Assembly: GCF_030811215.1 (NCBI RefSeq)
Contig: NZ_JAUSQM010000001.1
Span: 744,001 to 808,000, forward strand
Reading direction: 5' to 3'
From: Nocardioides massiliensis
GTDB lineage: Bacteria > Actinomycetota > Actinomycetes > Propionibacteriales > Nocardioidaceae
DNA: 64,000 nt
The translations under genes and the position numbers were made by a program. The notes beneath the pieces were generated by a model. That model searched no databases. It was not told where the DNA came from and saw only the letters and a list, made by a program, of their open reading frames with translations. Below are positions 9,867-18,358 of the stretch, in pieces (within the stretch, counting starts at the first letter, position 1; the number at the start of each line of letters is the position of its first letter).

Positions 9867-10796
9867 GTGGACCCCGTGGACCTGTCCGGGCCGTGGACGC
9901 ACCGCCGGGTCGCCGCCAACGGCGCACGCTTCCACGTCGCCCTCAGCGAGCCGGCCGGTGACCCGCTCGGCGAGGCACCCCTGGTCGTGCTGCTGCACGG
10001 GTTCCCCCAGCTGTGGTGGGCCTGGCGCCACCAGCTTCCCGCGCTCGCCGCAGCCGGCTACCGGACCGCCGCGCTCGACCTGCGCGGGTACGGCGGGTCC
10101 GACAAGACCCCCAACGGCTACGACCCCCAGACCCTCGCCGCCGACGTCGACGGCGTCATCGGAGCGCTGGGCGCCTCGCGCGCGACGCTGGTCGGGCACG
10201 GGTGGGGCGGGTACGTCGCCTGGGCGACGGCGTTGCAGCACCCGGAGCAGGTGGCGGGCCTCGCGGCGCTCGCCGCGCCTCACCCCGCGACGCTGATGCG
10301 TCGATTGCGCACTCGCGGCGGCCGTCGTGCCCTGCGGCACCTGCTGCGCATGCAGGTGCCGGTGGTCCCCGAGCGCCGGCTCGCCGACCCCGCGAGCGGC
10401 ATGCTCGCCGAGCACCTCCTGGCCTGGTCGGGCACGACGTTCCCGTCGCCCGAGGAGCTGTCGGCGTACCAGAGCGCCTTCTCCGTCTGGCCCTCCGCGC
10501 ACTGCGCACTGGAGTACCACCGCTGGCTGCTGCGGTCGCGACTGCGTGCCGACGGGCGGGCGTTCTCCGCGGCGATGCGCGCGGAGGTCGCCGTCCCGGT
10601 GCTGGAGGTGTACGGCGGACGCGACCCGGTCGTCACCCCGCCGCGCCGCCCACGCACCCCGGCCGGCGTCACGGGGGCGTACGACGTCCGCACCGTCCCT
10701 GCCAGCGGGCACTTCCTGCCCGAGGAGGCCCCGGCTGAGGTCACCGACCTGCTGCTGGAGTGGCTGGGGACGCTCAGGCACATCCCTGGGTGCTGA
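9867..10796 (+). CDS. Alpha/beta hydrolase, EphE-like, lacking the usual nucleophile
   Basis: A 309-residue alpha/beta-fold protein resembling epoxide hydrolases, with oxyanion segment HGFPQLWWAWRHQLP, LRGYGGSD, an acid-region GGRDPVV and a histidine in ASGHFLPEE. The nucleophile elbow reads VGHGWGG. Residue 112, normally Asp (epoxide hydrolase) or Ser (esterase), is Gly, so ordinary catalysis looks impossible. GTG 9867 is chosen because GGGAG ends 5 nt upstream. It converges with marP, overlapping it by 23 bp. Position and similarity correspond to ephE (Rv3670), beside marP in M. tuberculosis. Confidence 0.82.
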   Translation: MDPVDLSGPWTHRRVAANGARFHVALSEPAGDPLGEAPLVVLLHGFPQLWWAWRHQLPALAAAGYRTAALDLRGYGGSDKTPNGYDPQTLAADVDGVIGALGASRATLVGHGWGGYVAWATALQHPEQVAGLAALAAPHPATLMRRLRTRGGRRALRHLLRMQVPVVPERRLADPASGMLAEHLLAWSGTTFPSPEELSAYQSAFSVWPSAHCALEYHRWLLRSRLRADGRAFSAAMRAEVAVPVLEVYGGRDPVVTPPRRPRTPAGVTGAYDVRTVPASGHFLPEEAPAEVTDLLLEWLGTLRHIPGC

Positions 10797-11946
10797 CGGG
10801 GCTGTCGTTGCCGAGGCCGTTGGCCGCTGCCGAGGCGACCTGCTCGGCGGTCAGGGCGTAGCCGGTGTCGGGATCGCTCACCGACGCGGCGAAGATGACG
10901 CCGACGACGTCGCCGCGGCGGTTGACCAGCGGACCGCCGGAGTTGCCGGGGCGGACCAGCCCACGCAGGGAGTAGACCTCGCGCACGACCACGCCGTTGC
11001 CGTAGATGTCGGGTGACCGCAGCCGCTGCTCGCCGCGGATCCGGGCGGACTGGACGTTGTAGGGACCGTCGTTGGGATAGCCGAGCACCGCAGCGGGCTG
11101 GCGGGCCTCCGCGGTGCGCTCGAAGCTGAGGAAGGGGCGGCGTACGCCGTCGACGGCCAGCACCGCGACGTCGATGGCCGGGTCGTAGTGGACGACCGTC
11201 GCGTCGAGCTCCTCGTCACCGACGGTGACGACCGGGTCGCTGACCCCGGCGACGACGTGGGCGTTGGTCATCAGCCGGTCGGGGGAGTACAGGAAGCCGG
11301 TGCCCTCGACCCCGCGCCCGCAGCTGTTCTGCCCGCGGATCTTGAGCACGCTCTGCTCGGCGGCCTGCACGCCTGGCTGGCGACCGATCCGGCCGGGCGG
11401 CGGGCCGACGTCGACGATCCGCTCCGGCGCGAACGGCTCGAGGTAGCGCGGGAAGAAGCTCGAGCCGACGACGTCGTTGAAGGCCTGCAGCCCACGGTGG
11501 ACGGGAGCCGGGACGACCTCGTCGACCTGGGCGAGCACCGCAGAAGAGCGCACGAGCGGGGTGACGGTGGGGATCCGGGAGCCGCTGACGGCCACGCCGA
11601 GGGCCCAGGAGACGAGGAGCACGGCCACCGCGCTGAGCGCCGCGCCGCCGACGGCGTCGAGGGCCCGCGCGGGCTGCCAGGTGACCTTGTCGCGCAACCG
11701 GCCCCCGGCGTACTGCAGGATCGCCTGACCGACCGAGGCGCACACGAGCACGACGAACAGCGCACCGAGCGAGACCCACACGGCAGGGGCCGCGGAGCCG
11801 AGCAGCTGCGGCGCCAGCCAGATGCCGAGGAGACCGCCCAGGAGCAGGCCGGCGGTGGCGAACGCGCCCGAGATGAACCCCTGCCAGTAGCCGGACAACG
11901 CATAGGCCAGCACGACTACGACCAGGATCCAGTCGAGTGCGTTCAC
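10774..11946 (-). CDS. marP: MarP-type membrane-anchored periplasmic serine protease
   Basis: A 390-residue protein: an N-terminal CvpA-like domain with four membrane helices (about 1-165), then a trypsin-like protease domain outside the membrane. The catalytic triad is visible as His230 (TNAHVVAG), Asp259 (YDPAIDVAVL) and Ser336 (RPGNSGGPLV). This spacing is nearly identical to that of mycobacterial MarP, which is needed for acid resistance and cleaves peptidoglycan hydrolases. The start is GTG 11946, after GGAGGAGAGG, overlapping the NUDIX stop (GTGA). It is the last gene of a thioredoxin-NUDIX-marP operon. Confidence 0.93.
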   Translation of the reverse strand: MNALDWILVVVVLAYALSGYWQGFISGAFATAGLLLGGLLGIWLAPQLLGSAAPAVWVSLGALFVVLVCASVGQAILQYAGGRLRDKVTWQPARALDAVGGAALSAVAVLLVSWALGVAVSGSRIPTVTPLVRSSAVLAQVDEVVPAPVHRGLQAFNDVVGSSFFPRYLEPFAPERIVDVGPPPGRIGRQPGVQAAEQSVLKIRGQNSCGRGVEGTGFLYSPDRLMTNAHVVAGVSDPVVTVGDEELDATVVHYDPAIDVAVLAVDGVRRPFLSFERTAEARQPAAVLGYPNDGPYNVQSARIRGEQRLRSPDIYGNGVVVREVYSLRGLVRPGNSGGPLVNRRGDVVGVIFAASVSDPDTGYALTAEQVASAAANGLGNDSPVSTQGCA

Positions 11947-12677
11947 GGCCTCTCCTCCCGCAGCAGGGCCTCGGCCCGGCGGATGCGCTCGGCAGCGCCC
12001 TCGGGCACGGCGAGCATATGAGGCGGCAGGTCGTGGACGGCGGCGCTGTCCTCCCACGGGCGCGTCATGCCGACGTAGTCGAACAGCCGCGCGATCAGGC
12101 CCGCGGTGAAACCCCAGAGGATGAGGTCCTTGTCGTCACCGATGAGGAAGCCCGGCCCGAGCCAGCCCGAGGGGTGGCGCACTCGGATGCGGTGAGCCGG
12201 GTCGAGCAGCTCCGCCACCGGGACCCGCAGCACGGCGTGGACCTCGTCGGGATCGACGACCGCCACGGGACACTCCTCGCGCCACCAGCCGATGACGGGC
12301 GTGACCGCGTGGTTGCTCGGCGGGATCCACAGCTCGGGCAGGAGTCCGACCACCTCGACGCCGGCAGGATCGACGCCGACCTCCTCCTCGGCCTCGCGCA
12401 ACGCCGTGTGGAGGAGGTCGAGGTCGGTGGGGTCCATGGCGCCCCCCGGGAAGGAGACCTGGCCGGGGTGGGAACGCATGTGGTGGGCCCGCTCGGTCAG
12501 CAGCAGGTCGGGACCGGAGTCGCACTCCCCGAAGAGCATGAGGACCGCACTGCGGCGCGGGTCGGCATCCGGCGGGGGCAGGAAACGGGTCAGGTCGTGA
12601 CCGGTGATGGTGTCGAGCGCTTCGCGCACCGGGATGAGCCAGTCCGGCAACTCGTGGTGCGGCGTCGCGGCCCTCAC
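11943..12677 (-). CDS. NUDIX hydrolase, probable CoA pyrophosphatase
   Basis: A 244-residue NUDIX protein. The NUDIX box begins at GGAMDPTD and ends with REAEEEVGV (residues ~77-101). The extra upstream motif SHPGQVSFPGG (about 68-78) is characteristic of the NudL/CoA-diphosphatase subgroup that cleaves CoA and acyl-CoAs. It corresponds to Rv3672c by position. Its GTG start overlaps the thioredoxin stop and its own stop overlaps the marP start, so all three are probably translated from one message. Confidence 0.86.
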   Translation of the reverse strand: MRAATPHHELPDWLIPVREALDTITGHDLTRFLPPPDADPRRSAVLMLFGECDSGPDLLLTERAHHMRSHPGQVSFPGGAMDPTDLDLLHTALREAEEEVGVDPAGVEVVGLLPELWIPPSNHAVTPVIGWWREECPVAVVDPDEVHAVLRVPVAELLDPAHRIRVRHPSGWLGPGFLIGDDKDLILWGFTAGLIARLFDYVGMTRPWEDSAAVHDLPPHMLAVPEGAAERIRRAEALLREERP

Positions 12678-13384
12678 AGCGCGACCCCCAGGTGCTCACG
12701 CACGAGGTCCTCGAGCTGCTCGAGGCTGGTGATCTCGATGCCCTGGGAGTAGGTGATCGCGCCATCAGCGTCGATCATCACCAGCATCGGGATGGCGCGC
12801 ACCCGCAGCGCGCTGCCGAGGGCGAGGTCGGTGTCGGCGAGCTGGGGGTACGTCGCGTCGTACTTCTCCAGCATCTCGATCGCTGCCACCGGCTGCGGGT
12901 CGCTCCAGTCGATGCCGAGCACGGGCACGCGGTCGCCGTGCTGGTCGTGGAAGTCGGCATAGATCGGCAGCTCGCGCGCGCACGGCGGGCACCACTCGGC
13001 CCAGAGGTTGATCACCATCGGCCCGCGCAGGGTGCCGACGTCGACCGCCTCACCCCCACCGAGGCAGGGCAGGACCAGTGACGGCAGCCCGTCCTCGGCC
13101 GCGGACTCGGCCGGGCCGGGCGCGCACGCCTCGATGCCGGCGCGCTCCTTGGCACGGCGCAGCTGCGGGGTGTCGACCACGATCCGGCTCGGCCCGAACC
13201 CGGCGCCGCCGGACCCGGACTCCGACTCGCTGAGCAGCTCACTCGTGGTGGGGGTGCCCGACGGCACGCCGGTCAGCCCCCAGACGACGAGGCCGCCGAC
13301 ACCGCCGACGAGCACCGCCAGCAGCAGCGCGCTGAACCACGGCGACGACCGGCGCGCAGGCGTGTCGGACGGGGCAGGGTGCAC
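12674..13384 (-). CDS. Membrane-anchored thioredoxin-like (TlpA/ResA) protein
   Basis: A 236-residue protein with a signal anchor (residues ~16-38), a flexible Ser/Gly-rich linker and a redoxin domain carrying Trp-Cys-Pro-Pro-Cys at 131-135 and the cis-proline segment RAIPMLVMID. It should face outward and exchange disulfides in exported proteins. The GTG start is preceded by TAGGCT 6 nt upstream, so the message may be leaderless and may open the trx-NUDIX-marP operon. It corresponds to Rv3673c. Two further cysteines (about 87 and 107) lie before the active site. Confidence 0.87.
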   Translation of the reverse strand: MHPAPSDTPARRSSPWFSALLLAVLVGGVGGLVVWGLTGVPSGTPTTSELLSESESGSGGAGFGPSRIVVDTPQLRRAKERAGIEACAPGPAESAAEDGLPSLVLPCLGGGEAVDVGTLRGPMVINLWAEWCPPCARELPIYADFHDQHGDRVPVLGIDWSDPQPVAAIEMLEKYDATYPQLADTDLALGSALRVRAIPMLVMIDADGAITYSQGIEITSLEQLEDLVREHLGVAL

Positions 13385-13435
13385 CGCTCCAGCCTAGGTG
13401 AGTGGCCCGACCGGGTTGCCGGGCCTACCGGGTCC

Positions 13436-14158
13436 TCAGGCCCGTCCCTCGGTGCGCACGAGCTTCTCCGCCTTCTCGGGGTCGGTGGGGCCCTCGCCGT
13501 ACGACGGGCACCAGCGCGCGACCGGACAGGCGCCACAGGCGGGGTTGCGCGCGTGGCAGCGACGGCGACCGTGCCAGATCAGCCGGTGGCTGAGCATCGT
13601 CCAGTCGCGCTTGGGGAACAGCGCGCCGATCGCGTGCTCGACCTTGACCGGGTCGGTCTCGTCGGTCCAGCCGAAGCGGCGCACGAGCCGGCCGAAGTGG
13701 GTGTCGACGGTGATGCCGGGGACGTCGAAGGCGTTGCCCAGCACGACGTTGGCGGTCTTGCGGCCCACTCCGGGCAGGGTGACGAGGTCCTCGAGCCGTG
13801 CCGGCACCTGGCCGTCGTACTTCTCCACGAGGGCCTGCGACAGCTTGAGCAGCGACTCGGTCTTGGCGCGGAAGAACCCGGTCGGCTGGATGAGCTGCTC
13901 GAGGTGCTCGCGCTCGGCGCCGGCCATGGCGACGGCGTCGGGGTAGGCGGCGAACAGCGCCGGACGCACCGCGTTGACCCGCTTGTCGGTGGTCTGGGCC
14001 GACAGCACCGTGACGACGAGCAGCTCGAAGGCGTTCGCGAAGTCGAGCTCGCAATGCGCGTCGGGATAGGTCTCGGCGAGCACGCGGTTGATCTTGCGCG
14101 CGCGCCGGACCAGCGCCGTGTCGGGGCGTTCGGGCGATGCGGGGGCAGGACGAGCCAC
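13436..14158 (-). CDS. nth: Endonuclease III (DNA glycosylase/AP lyase)
   Basis: A 240-residue base-excision repair enzyme for oxidised pyrimidines. It shows the helix-hairpin-helix [12 protein letters not shown] with catalytic lysine, the catalytic aspartate in [14 protein letters not shown], and the C-terminal 4Fe-4S ligands Cys201-x6-Cys208-x2-Cys211-x5-Cys217. GTG 14158 has TAGGCT 6 nt upstream, suggesting a leaderless transcript separate from the thioredoxin operon 51 bp further on. It diverges from crp, as Rv3674c does relative to Rv3676. Confidence 0.95.
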   Translation of the reverse strand: MARPAPASPERPDTALVRRARKINRVLAETYPDAHCELDFANAFELLVVTVLSAQTTDKRVNAVRPALFAAYPDAVAMAGAEREHLEQLIQPTGFFRAKTESLLKLSQALVEKYDGQVPARLEDLVTLPGVGRKTANVVLGNAFDVPGITVDTHFGRLVRRFGWTDETDPVKVEHAIGALFPKRDWTMLSHRLIWHGRRRCHARNPACGACPVARWCPSYGEGPTDPEKAEKLVRTEGRA

Positions 14159-14272
14159 GGTCGCAGCCTACGTTCCCCCGCGCTCGCGCCCGTTCCTCCC
14201 ACTGGCACGCAAGGTGGGCGGAATGTCACCCAGGCTCCGCTAGAGTCAGCGCCAGAAGAGAGGATGTGTGAC

Positions 14273-14947
14273 GTGGACGACGTACTCCGCCAGGCCCCGC
14301 TGTTCAACGCGCTCGACGACGAGGCGGCGGCTGCGCTGCGCGCCTCCATGACCGAGTCCCGGTTGCGACGTGGCGAGGTGTTGTTCCGCGAGGGTGACTC
14401 CGGCGACAAGGCCTACGTCGTCCTCGAGGGCAAGGTGAAGCTCGGTCGCACCTCCGCCGACGGGCGGGAGAACCTCCTCGCCATCCTCGGCCCCGGGCAG
14501 ATGTTCGGCGAGCTGTCGCTGTTCGACCCCGGCCCGCGCTCGGCCACCGTCACCGCCGTCACCGACGCCGCCTTCTCCTCGCTCTCCCACGAGGACCTCA
14601 CCCGCTGGCTCGACGGCCGCCCCGCCGTCGCCCGCGGCCTGCTGACCCAGCTCGCCGGCCGGCTGCGCAAGGCCAACGACGTCGTCGCCGACCTGGTCTT
14701 CTCCGACGTCCCCGGTCGCGTCGCCAAGGCCCTCATCGACCTCGCCGAGCGCTTCGGCCGCACCGCCGACGACGGCACCCACGTCCACCACGACCTCACC
14801 CAGGAGGAGCTCGCCCAGCTGGTCGGCGCCTCCCGCGAGACGGTCAACAAGGCCCTGGCCGACTTCGCCTCCCGCGGCTGGATCCGCCTCGAGCCCCGCT
14901 CCGTGGTCATCATGGACCTCGAGCGCCTGGGGCGCCGCGCCCGCTGA
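14273..14947 (+). CDS. crp: Crp/Fnr-family transcriptional regulator (CRP)
   Basis: A 224-residue cAMP receptor protein, the same length as mycobacterial CRP. The N-terminal cyclic-nucleotide domain has GKVKLGRTSADGRENLL and the binding segment MFGELSLFDPGPRSAT. The C-terminal winged helix has TQEELAQLVGASRETVNKAL (residues ~176-195). GTG 14273 is chosen over ATG 14264: AGAGAGG has the correct 9-nt spacing only to the GTG, and the protein then begins V-D-D-V-L as in the family. A TAGAGT box lies at 14241-14246. It acts globally on carbon and stress genes in relatives. Confidence 0.93.
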   Translation: MDDVLRQAPLFNALDDEAAAALRASMTESRLRRGEVLFREGDSGDKAYVVLEGKVKLGRTSADGRENLLAILGPGQMFGELSLFDPGPRSATVTAVTDAAFSSLSHEDLTRWLDGRPAVARGLLTQLAGRLRKANDVVADLVFSDVPGRVAKALIDLAERFGRTADDGTHVHHDLTQEELAQLVGASRETVNKALADFASRGWIRLEPRSVVIMDLERLGRRAR

Positions 14948-14957
14948 GCAACGCTGG

Positions 14958-15045
14958 CGGGGGGCAGTTTCACCGCCCGTGCCGCGACACGCCCGCTGGT
15001 CGAACGAAACTGACGCCTCCGACGCCCGGTTTCGTTCGACGAGTG
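14958..15045 (+). repeat. Dispersed ~85-bp repeat, copy 1
   Basis: Begins GGGGCAGTTTCACCGCCCG and includes a TCGAACGAAAC / GTTTCGTTCGACGA inverted pair. It is an imperfect inverted copy of 15214-15300 and is related to 49221-49302. It starts 11 bp after the crp stop codon. The stretch between this copy and the next (15046-15213) contains no convincing gene. Confidence 0.75.
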
Positions 15046-15213
15046 TGACGTCTGGGGCCGGTGTGATCGGCGTACGCCGCCTCGCCCGGCCGACGAGCTC
15101 ACCCGCACGGGCCGATGCCGCGGCGAGCAACCCCCACCGCCGTACGCCGTAGGGGGGTGCGGTCGGCTGCCCTTCACGCCCCACGTGCGGCACCACTCGC
15201 GCCCCACGGGCAC

Positions 15214-15300
15214 CATTCGTCGAACGAAACCGGGCGTTCAGCCGGGGAGAAACGTTCGACGAGCGGGCGTGTCGTTAGTCGGGCGGTGAAACTGCCCCCA
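15214..15300 (-). repeat. Dispersed ~85-bp repeat, copy 2 (inverted)
   Basis: On the minus strand this copy reads like 14958-15045: GGGGCAGTTTCACCGCCCG, CGACACGCCCGCTCGTCGAACG, then CGCCCGGTTTCGTTCGACGA. It ends 10 bp from the VKOR stop codon. Each copy can fold through TCGTCGAACGAAAC. The pair together could form a very large cruciform or a bidirectional terminator for crp and the VKOR operon. Confidence 0.75.
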
Positions 15301-15309
15301 CCCTCCAAC

Positions 15310-16002
15310 TCACAGCAGGGTCGACCAGTAGTCCCAGAACCGGATGGCGATGGCGCCGATGATGACGACGTAGATCAGCACCGGGCCGAGCAGGTGGTAG
15401 TCGCGCAGGGTGCGGGTGAGGCCGCTGCGGGCGAGGCCCGCGCCGAGGTGCCCGGCGCGCAGGTTGTGCAGGGTGGTGTACCAGAACATCGGGATGACGA
15501 CGGCCCACACCACCATGCAGTAGGGGCACAGCGCGTCGATGGTGTAGATGCTCTGGTAGGCCAGCCAGCTGATGAACACCATGCCGGCGGTGACGCCGAG
15601 CTGCAGGCCGAGCCAGTACCACCGCGCCAGCCTGCCGCCGGCGAGCATCGCCATGGCGGAGGCCAGGACGAGCGGGAAGCCCGCGACGCCGAGGATCGGG
15701 TTGGGGAAGCCGAACAGCGCGGCCTGGTCGGTCACCATCACCGACCCGCACGAGAGCACCGGGTTGAGCGAGCAGGACGGGACGTAGCCCGGGTCCTCGG
15801 CGAGCATGATCCGCTCGATCAGCAGCGTGGCCGAGGCGACCAGACCGATCAGTGCGCCGATCGCCAGGAGCCACACGAGTGCTTTGCTCGGCTCGGTGCG
15901 CACGACGTCGTCGGCGGGGTCGGCGTAGGGGTCGTCGTGGGCCAGCTCCGACTCGAACTCCGAGTCAGGGGCCGAGTCGTAGTCGGTCGTGGTGCCACTC
16001 AT
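15310..16002 (-). CDS. Vitamin K epoxide reductase (VKOR) family protein
   Basis: A 230-residue membrane protein with an acidic cytoplasmic N-terminus (about 1-40) and five helices. It carries the outer cysteine pair in CSLNPVLSCG and the catalytic pair in LCPYCMVVW. Bacterial VKOR reoxidises DsbA-type oxidases using quinones, so it supports disulfide formation in exported proteins. ATG 16002 follows AAGGAGAG and overlaps the stop of the upstream gene (ATGA). It is the last gene of the leftward DUF4177-RidA-NUDIX-MBL-VKOR operon. Confidence 0.93.
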   Translation of the reverse strand: MSGTTTDYDSAPDSEFESELAHDDPYADPADDVVRTEPSKALVWLLAIGALIGLVASATLLIERIMLAEDPGYVPSCSLNPVLSCGSVMVTDQAALFGFPNPILGVAGFPLVLASAMAMLAGGRLARWYWLGLQLGVTAGMVFISWLAYQSIYTIDALCPYCMVVWAVVIPMFWYTTLHNLRAGHLGAGLARSGLTRTLRDYHLLGPVLIYVVIIGAIAIRFWDYWSTLL

Positions 16003-16811
16003 CGACGCTCTCCTTGCGCGAGGAACTCCAGCTGGGCGCGGACGCTGAGCTCGGCGGCGCCCCACAGCACGGGGTCGACGTCGGCATACACCGTCTCCAC
16101 CACGGTACGCGCGTCGGCCTCGCTCGCCCGCACTCCCAGGGAATTCACAGCTTCGCGCACTTGCTCGAGGCGCTGCTGGCGGTGGCTGCGGTAGTAGTCG
16201 AGCGCGGCCAGCGCATCGGTGATCACCGGGCCGTGGCCGGGCCAGATCGCGGTGGCCTCCTGTGCCTCGGCCAGCGCGTGCAGCCGGTCGAGGGAGTCGA
16301 GGTAGGCGCCGAGCTGGCCGTCGGGGTGGGCGACCACCGTCGTGCCGCGGCCGAGCACGGTGTCGCCGGTCAGCACCGCACGCTCGGCCGGCACCATGAA
16401 CGACAGCGAGTCGGCCGTGTGACCGGGCGTGCCGACGACGTGCACCTCCAGCCCCTCGACCGCGACGACGTCACCGTCGTACAGACCCTCCGAGCCCAGC
16501 CGGTACGCCGGGTCCAGCGCGCGCACCCCACAGCCCATCCGCTCGGCGAAGGAGCGGGCCGCCTCGGAGTGGTCGTGGTGGTGGTGGGTGAGGAGCACGG
16601 CGGCGACCTCGCCTGCAGTCTCGGCGACCGCATCCAGGTGGCTGAGGATCTCCGGGCCGGGGTCGACGACGATCGACCGGCGGGCATCGGGCTCGCGCAG
16701 CACCCAGGTGTTGGTGCCGTCGAGGGTCATGATGTTGGGGTTGGGCGCGAGCACGCACTGCGCGCGTTCGCCGAACGACCCCCCGCTCCAGGTCGCCGCC
16801 GGGTCCGTCAC
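15999..16811 (-). CDS. Metallo-beta-lactamase fold hydrolase
   Basis: A 270-residue MBL-fold enzyme. The metal-binding motif is THHHHDHSEAA (residues ~75-85), followed by TPGHTADS and GDTVLG, and a final histidine in WPGHGPVI. It resembles the glyoxalase II/LACTB2-like group rather than true beta-lactamases and has no signal peptide. GTG 16811 overlaps the NUDIX stop (GTGA). It corresponds to Rv3677c by position. The substrate is unknown; thioesters are typical for the group. Confidence 0.88.
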   Translation of the reverse strand: MTDPAATWSGGSFGERAQCVLAPNPNIMTLDGTNTWVLREPDARRSIVVDPGPEILSHLDAVAETAGEVAAVLLTHHHHDHSEAARSFAERMGCGVRALDPAYRLGSEGLYDGDVVAVEGLEVHVVGTPGHTADSLSFMVPAERAVLTGDTVLGRGTTVVAHPDGQLGAYLDSLDRLHALAEAQEATAIWPGHGPVITDALAALDYYRSHRQQRLEQVREAVNSLGVRASEADARTVVETVYADVDPVLWGAAELSVRAQLEFLAQGERR

Positions 16812-17689
16812 ACCGGGCTCCCCGGCCCGCGCCGGCGCTCGGCGACCAGCGGCCGCAGCCGGTCCGGCATCGACAGCGTCCAACCGTCCCCCAGCGCCTC
16901 GACGCTCGGGGTGAACATCGACGCCGTCCGCTGCCGGGCCTCGGCGAAGGCCGCGTCGGGGTCGGCGTACTGGCTGATGTCGAGGCAGGTGAGGTACGTC
17001 GGCGGCAGCATCGCCAGCGTGCCGGCGTCGGCCTGCTCGGCGGCCACCGCAGCCGGGAGCCACGTCACCTCCGACGACTCCCGCGACACGTCGCGGGTGC
17101 GCTGGCCCTCGGGCAGCCGCGCGACGAAGAACCAGGTGCGGTAGCGCTTGGGCTCGAAGACCGGTGTGAGCCAGGCGTCCCACACCTCCAGCAGGTCGGT
17201 GCGCAGCACAAGCCCGCGGCGGTGGAGGAACTCGGTCATCGCCAGCTCGCGCGACTCCAGCGCGTGCCGGTCGGCCTCCCAGTCCTCACCGGTGGTGTCG
17301 GCGACGACCTCGTCGGCGGTGCCGGCCAGCAGCACCCCGGACTCCTCGAACGTCTCCCGCACGGCCGCGCACACCAGCGCCCGCGCGGTCTCCTCATCGC
17401 AGCCGAGCCGCGCCGCCCACTGCTGCGGCGACGGACCGGCCCACGCGACCGCGGCGTCGAAGTCGCGCTTGTCGACGCCACCGCCCGGGAAGACCGCCAT
17501 CCCGGCGGCGAAGTCCATCGAGACCTGGCGCCGCAGCAGGTAGGCCTCGGGGCCTTCGGGGCCCGGACGCAGCAGCACCACGGTCGCGGCGTCGCGCGGC
17601 TCGACCGGCGTACGCCGCCCGTCGTCGTACTCACGCGCGACCTCGAGCAGGTGCGCGGGCAACGGCACCGGAGGAAGCGGGATGCGCAC
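16808..17689 (-). CDS. NUDIX hydrolase, long form
   Basis: A 293-residue protein with a degenerate, widely spaced NUDIX box: VFPGGGVDKRDFD near residue 67, then about 30 residues later AAVRETFEESGVLLAG with the Arg-Glu-x2-Glu-Glu core. This split form is typical of the NUDT19-like branch that acts on acyl-CoAs. It sits between ridA and the MBL gene, 2 nt from ridA and overlapping the MBL start. It is distinct from the shorter NUDIX protein at 11943. Confidence 0.82.
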   Translation of the reverse strand: MRIPLPPVPLPAHLLEVAREYDDGRRTPVEPRDAATVVLLRPGPEGPEAYLLRRQVSMDFAAGMAVFPGGGVDKRDFDAAVAWAGPSPQQWAARLGCDEETARALVCAAVRETFEESGVLLAGTADEVVADTTGEDWEADRHALESRELAMTEFLHRRGLVLRTDLLEVWDAWLTPVFEPKRYRTWFFVARLPEGQRTRDVSRESSEVTWLPAAVAAEQADAGTLAMLPPTYLTCLDISQYADPDAAFAEARQRTASMFTPSVEALGDGWTLSMPDRLRPLVAERRRGPGSPV

Positions 17690-17691
17690 GC

Positions 17692-18162
17692 TCAGACCTC
17701 GACCATCAGCTCGACCTCGACCGGCGCGTCGAGCGGCAGGACCGCGACGCCCACCGCCGAGCGCGCGTGCGCGCCCACCTCGGCGAACACCTCGCCCAGC
17801 AGCTCCGAGACGCCGTTGGCGACCTGCGGCTGCCCGGTGAAGTCGGGGGTGGAGGCGACGAAGACGACGACCTTGACGATCCGCTTCACCCGCGACAGCT
17901 CACCGATCTCGGCGTGCACCGCGGCGATCGCGTTGAGGGCGCACTGCCGGGCGCAGTCGTAGGCCTCCTCGGCCGACACCTCGCCGCCGACCTTGCCGGT
18001 GCGGATGAGCTGGCCGTCGACCATGGGCAGCTGACCGGAGGTGAAGACGTGCGAGCCCGAGCGCACCGCGGGGACGTACGCCGCCACCGGCGCGGCCACG
18101 GCCGGGATCTGCAGGCCGAGGTCGGCGAGCCGCTCCTCGGGGGTCAGCGCCGGGCCGGTCAT
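17692..18162 (-). CDS. RidA family protein (enamine/imine deaminase-like)
   Basis: A 156-residue YjgF/YER057c/UK114 protein. It has the SGQLPMVDGQLIRTGKVG segment and the conserved arginine in ARSAVGVAVLPLDAPVEVE that binds the carboxylate of 2-aminoacrylate in active RidA. It corresponds to Rv3678c. Its ATG overlaps the stop of the 52-residue DUF4177 gene. Together with the NUDIX and MBL enzymes it suggests an operon for disposing of reactive or damaged metabolites. Confidence 0.9.
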   Translation of the reverse strand: MTGPALTPEERLADLGLQIPAVAAPVAAYVPAVRSGSHVFTSGQLPMVDGQLIRTGKVGGEVSAEEAYDCARQCALNAIAAVHAEIGELSRVKRIVKVVVFVASTPDFTGQPQVANGVSELLGEVFAEVGAHARSAVGVAVLPLDAPVEVELMVEV

Positions 18163-18317
18163 GCGCTCTTGGGTCGCTTGAAGTAGGCGACCAGGTTCTC
18201 GGGGTTCATGCCCGGCACGATCTGCACGAGCTCCCAGCCGTCCTCACCGAAGTTGTCGAGGATCTGCTTGGTCGCGTGCACGAGCACGGGCGCGGTCAGG
18301 TACTCCCACTTGGTCAT
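18159..18317 (-). CDS. DUF4177-type 52-residue protein
   Basis: Encodes MTKWEYLTAPVLVHATKQ, then LDNFGEDGWELVQIVPG and a short basic end (YFKRPKSA). The Trp-Glu-Tyr start and the GEDGWELV motif are characteristic of the small DUF4177 family. It lies first in the operon, overlaps ridA (ATGA), and matches the small gene Rv3678A in M. tuberculosis. Function is unknown. Confidence 0.85.
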   Translation of the reverse strand: MTKWEYLTAPVLVHATKQILDNFGEDGWELVQIVPGMNPENLVAYFKRPKSA

Positions 18318-18358
18318 GCCCGCGACCCTACTCGGCCCGACCGATTAGGTTCGCCGGT

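Noticed and set aside
15115-16194. Plus-strand frame across VKOR and the MBL gene
   Set aside because: Antisense to two well-recognised genes and passing through the repeat element; composition is that of a shadow frame.
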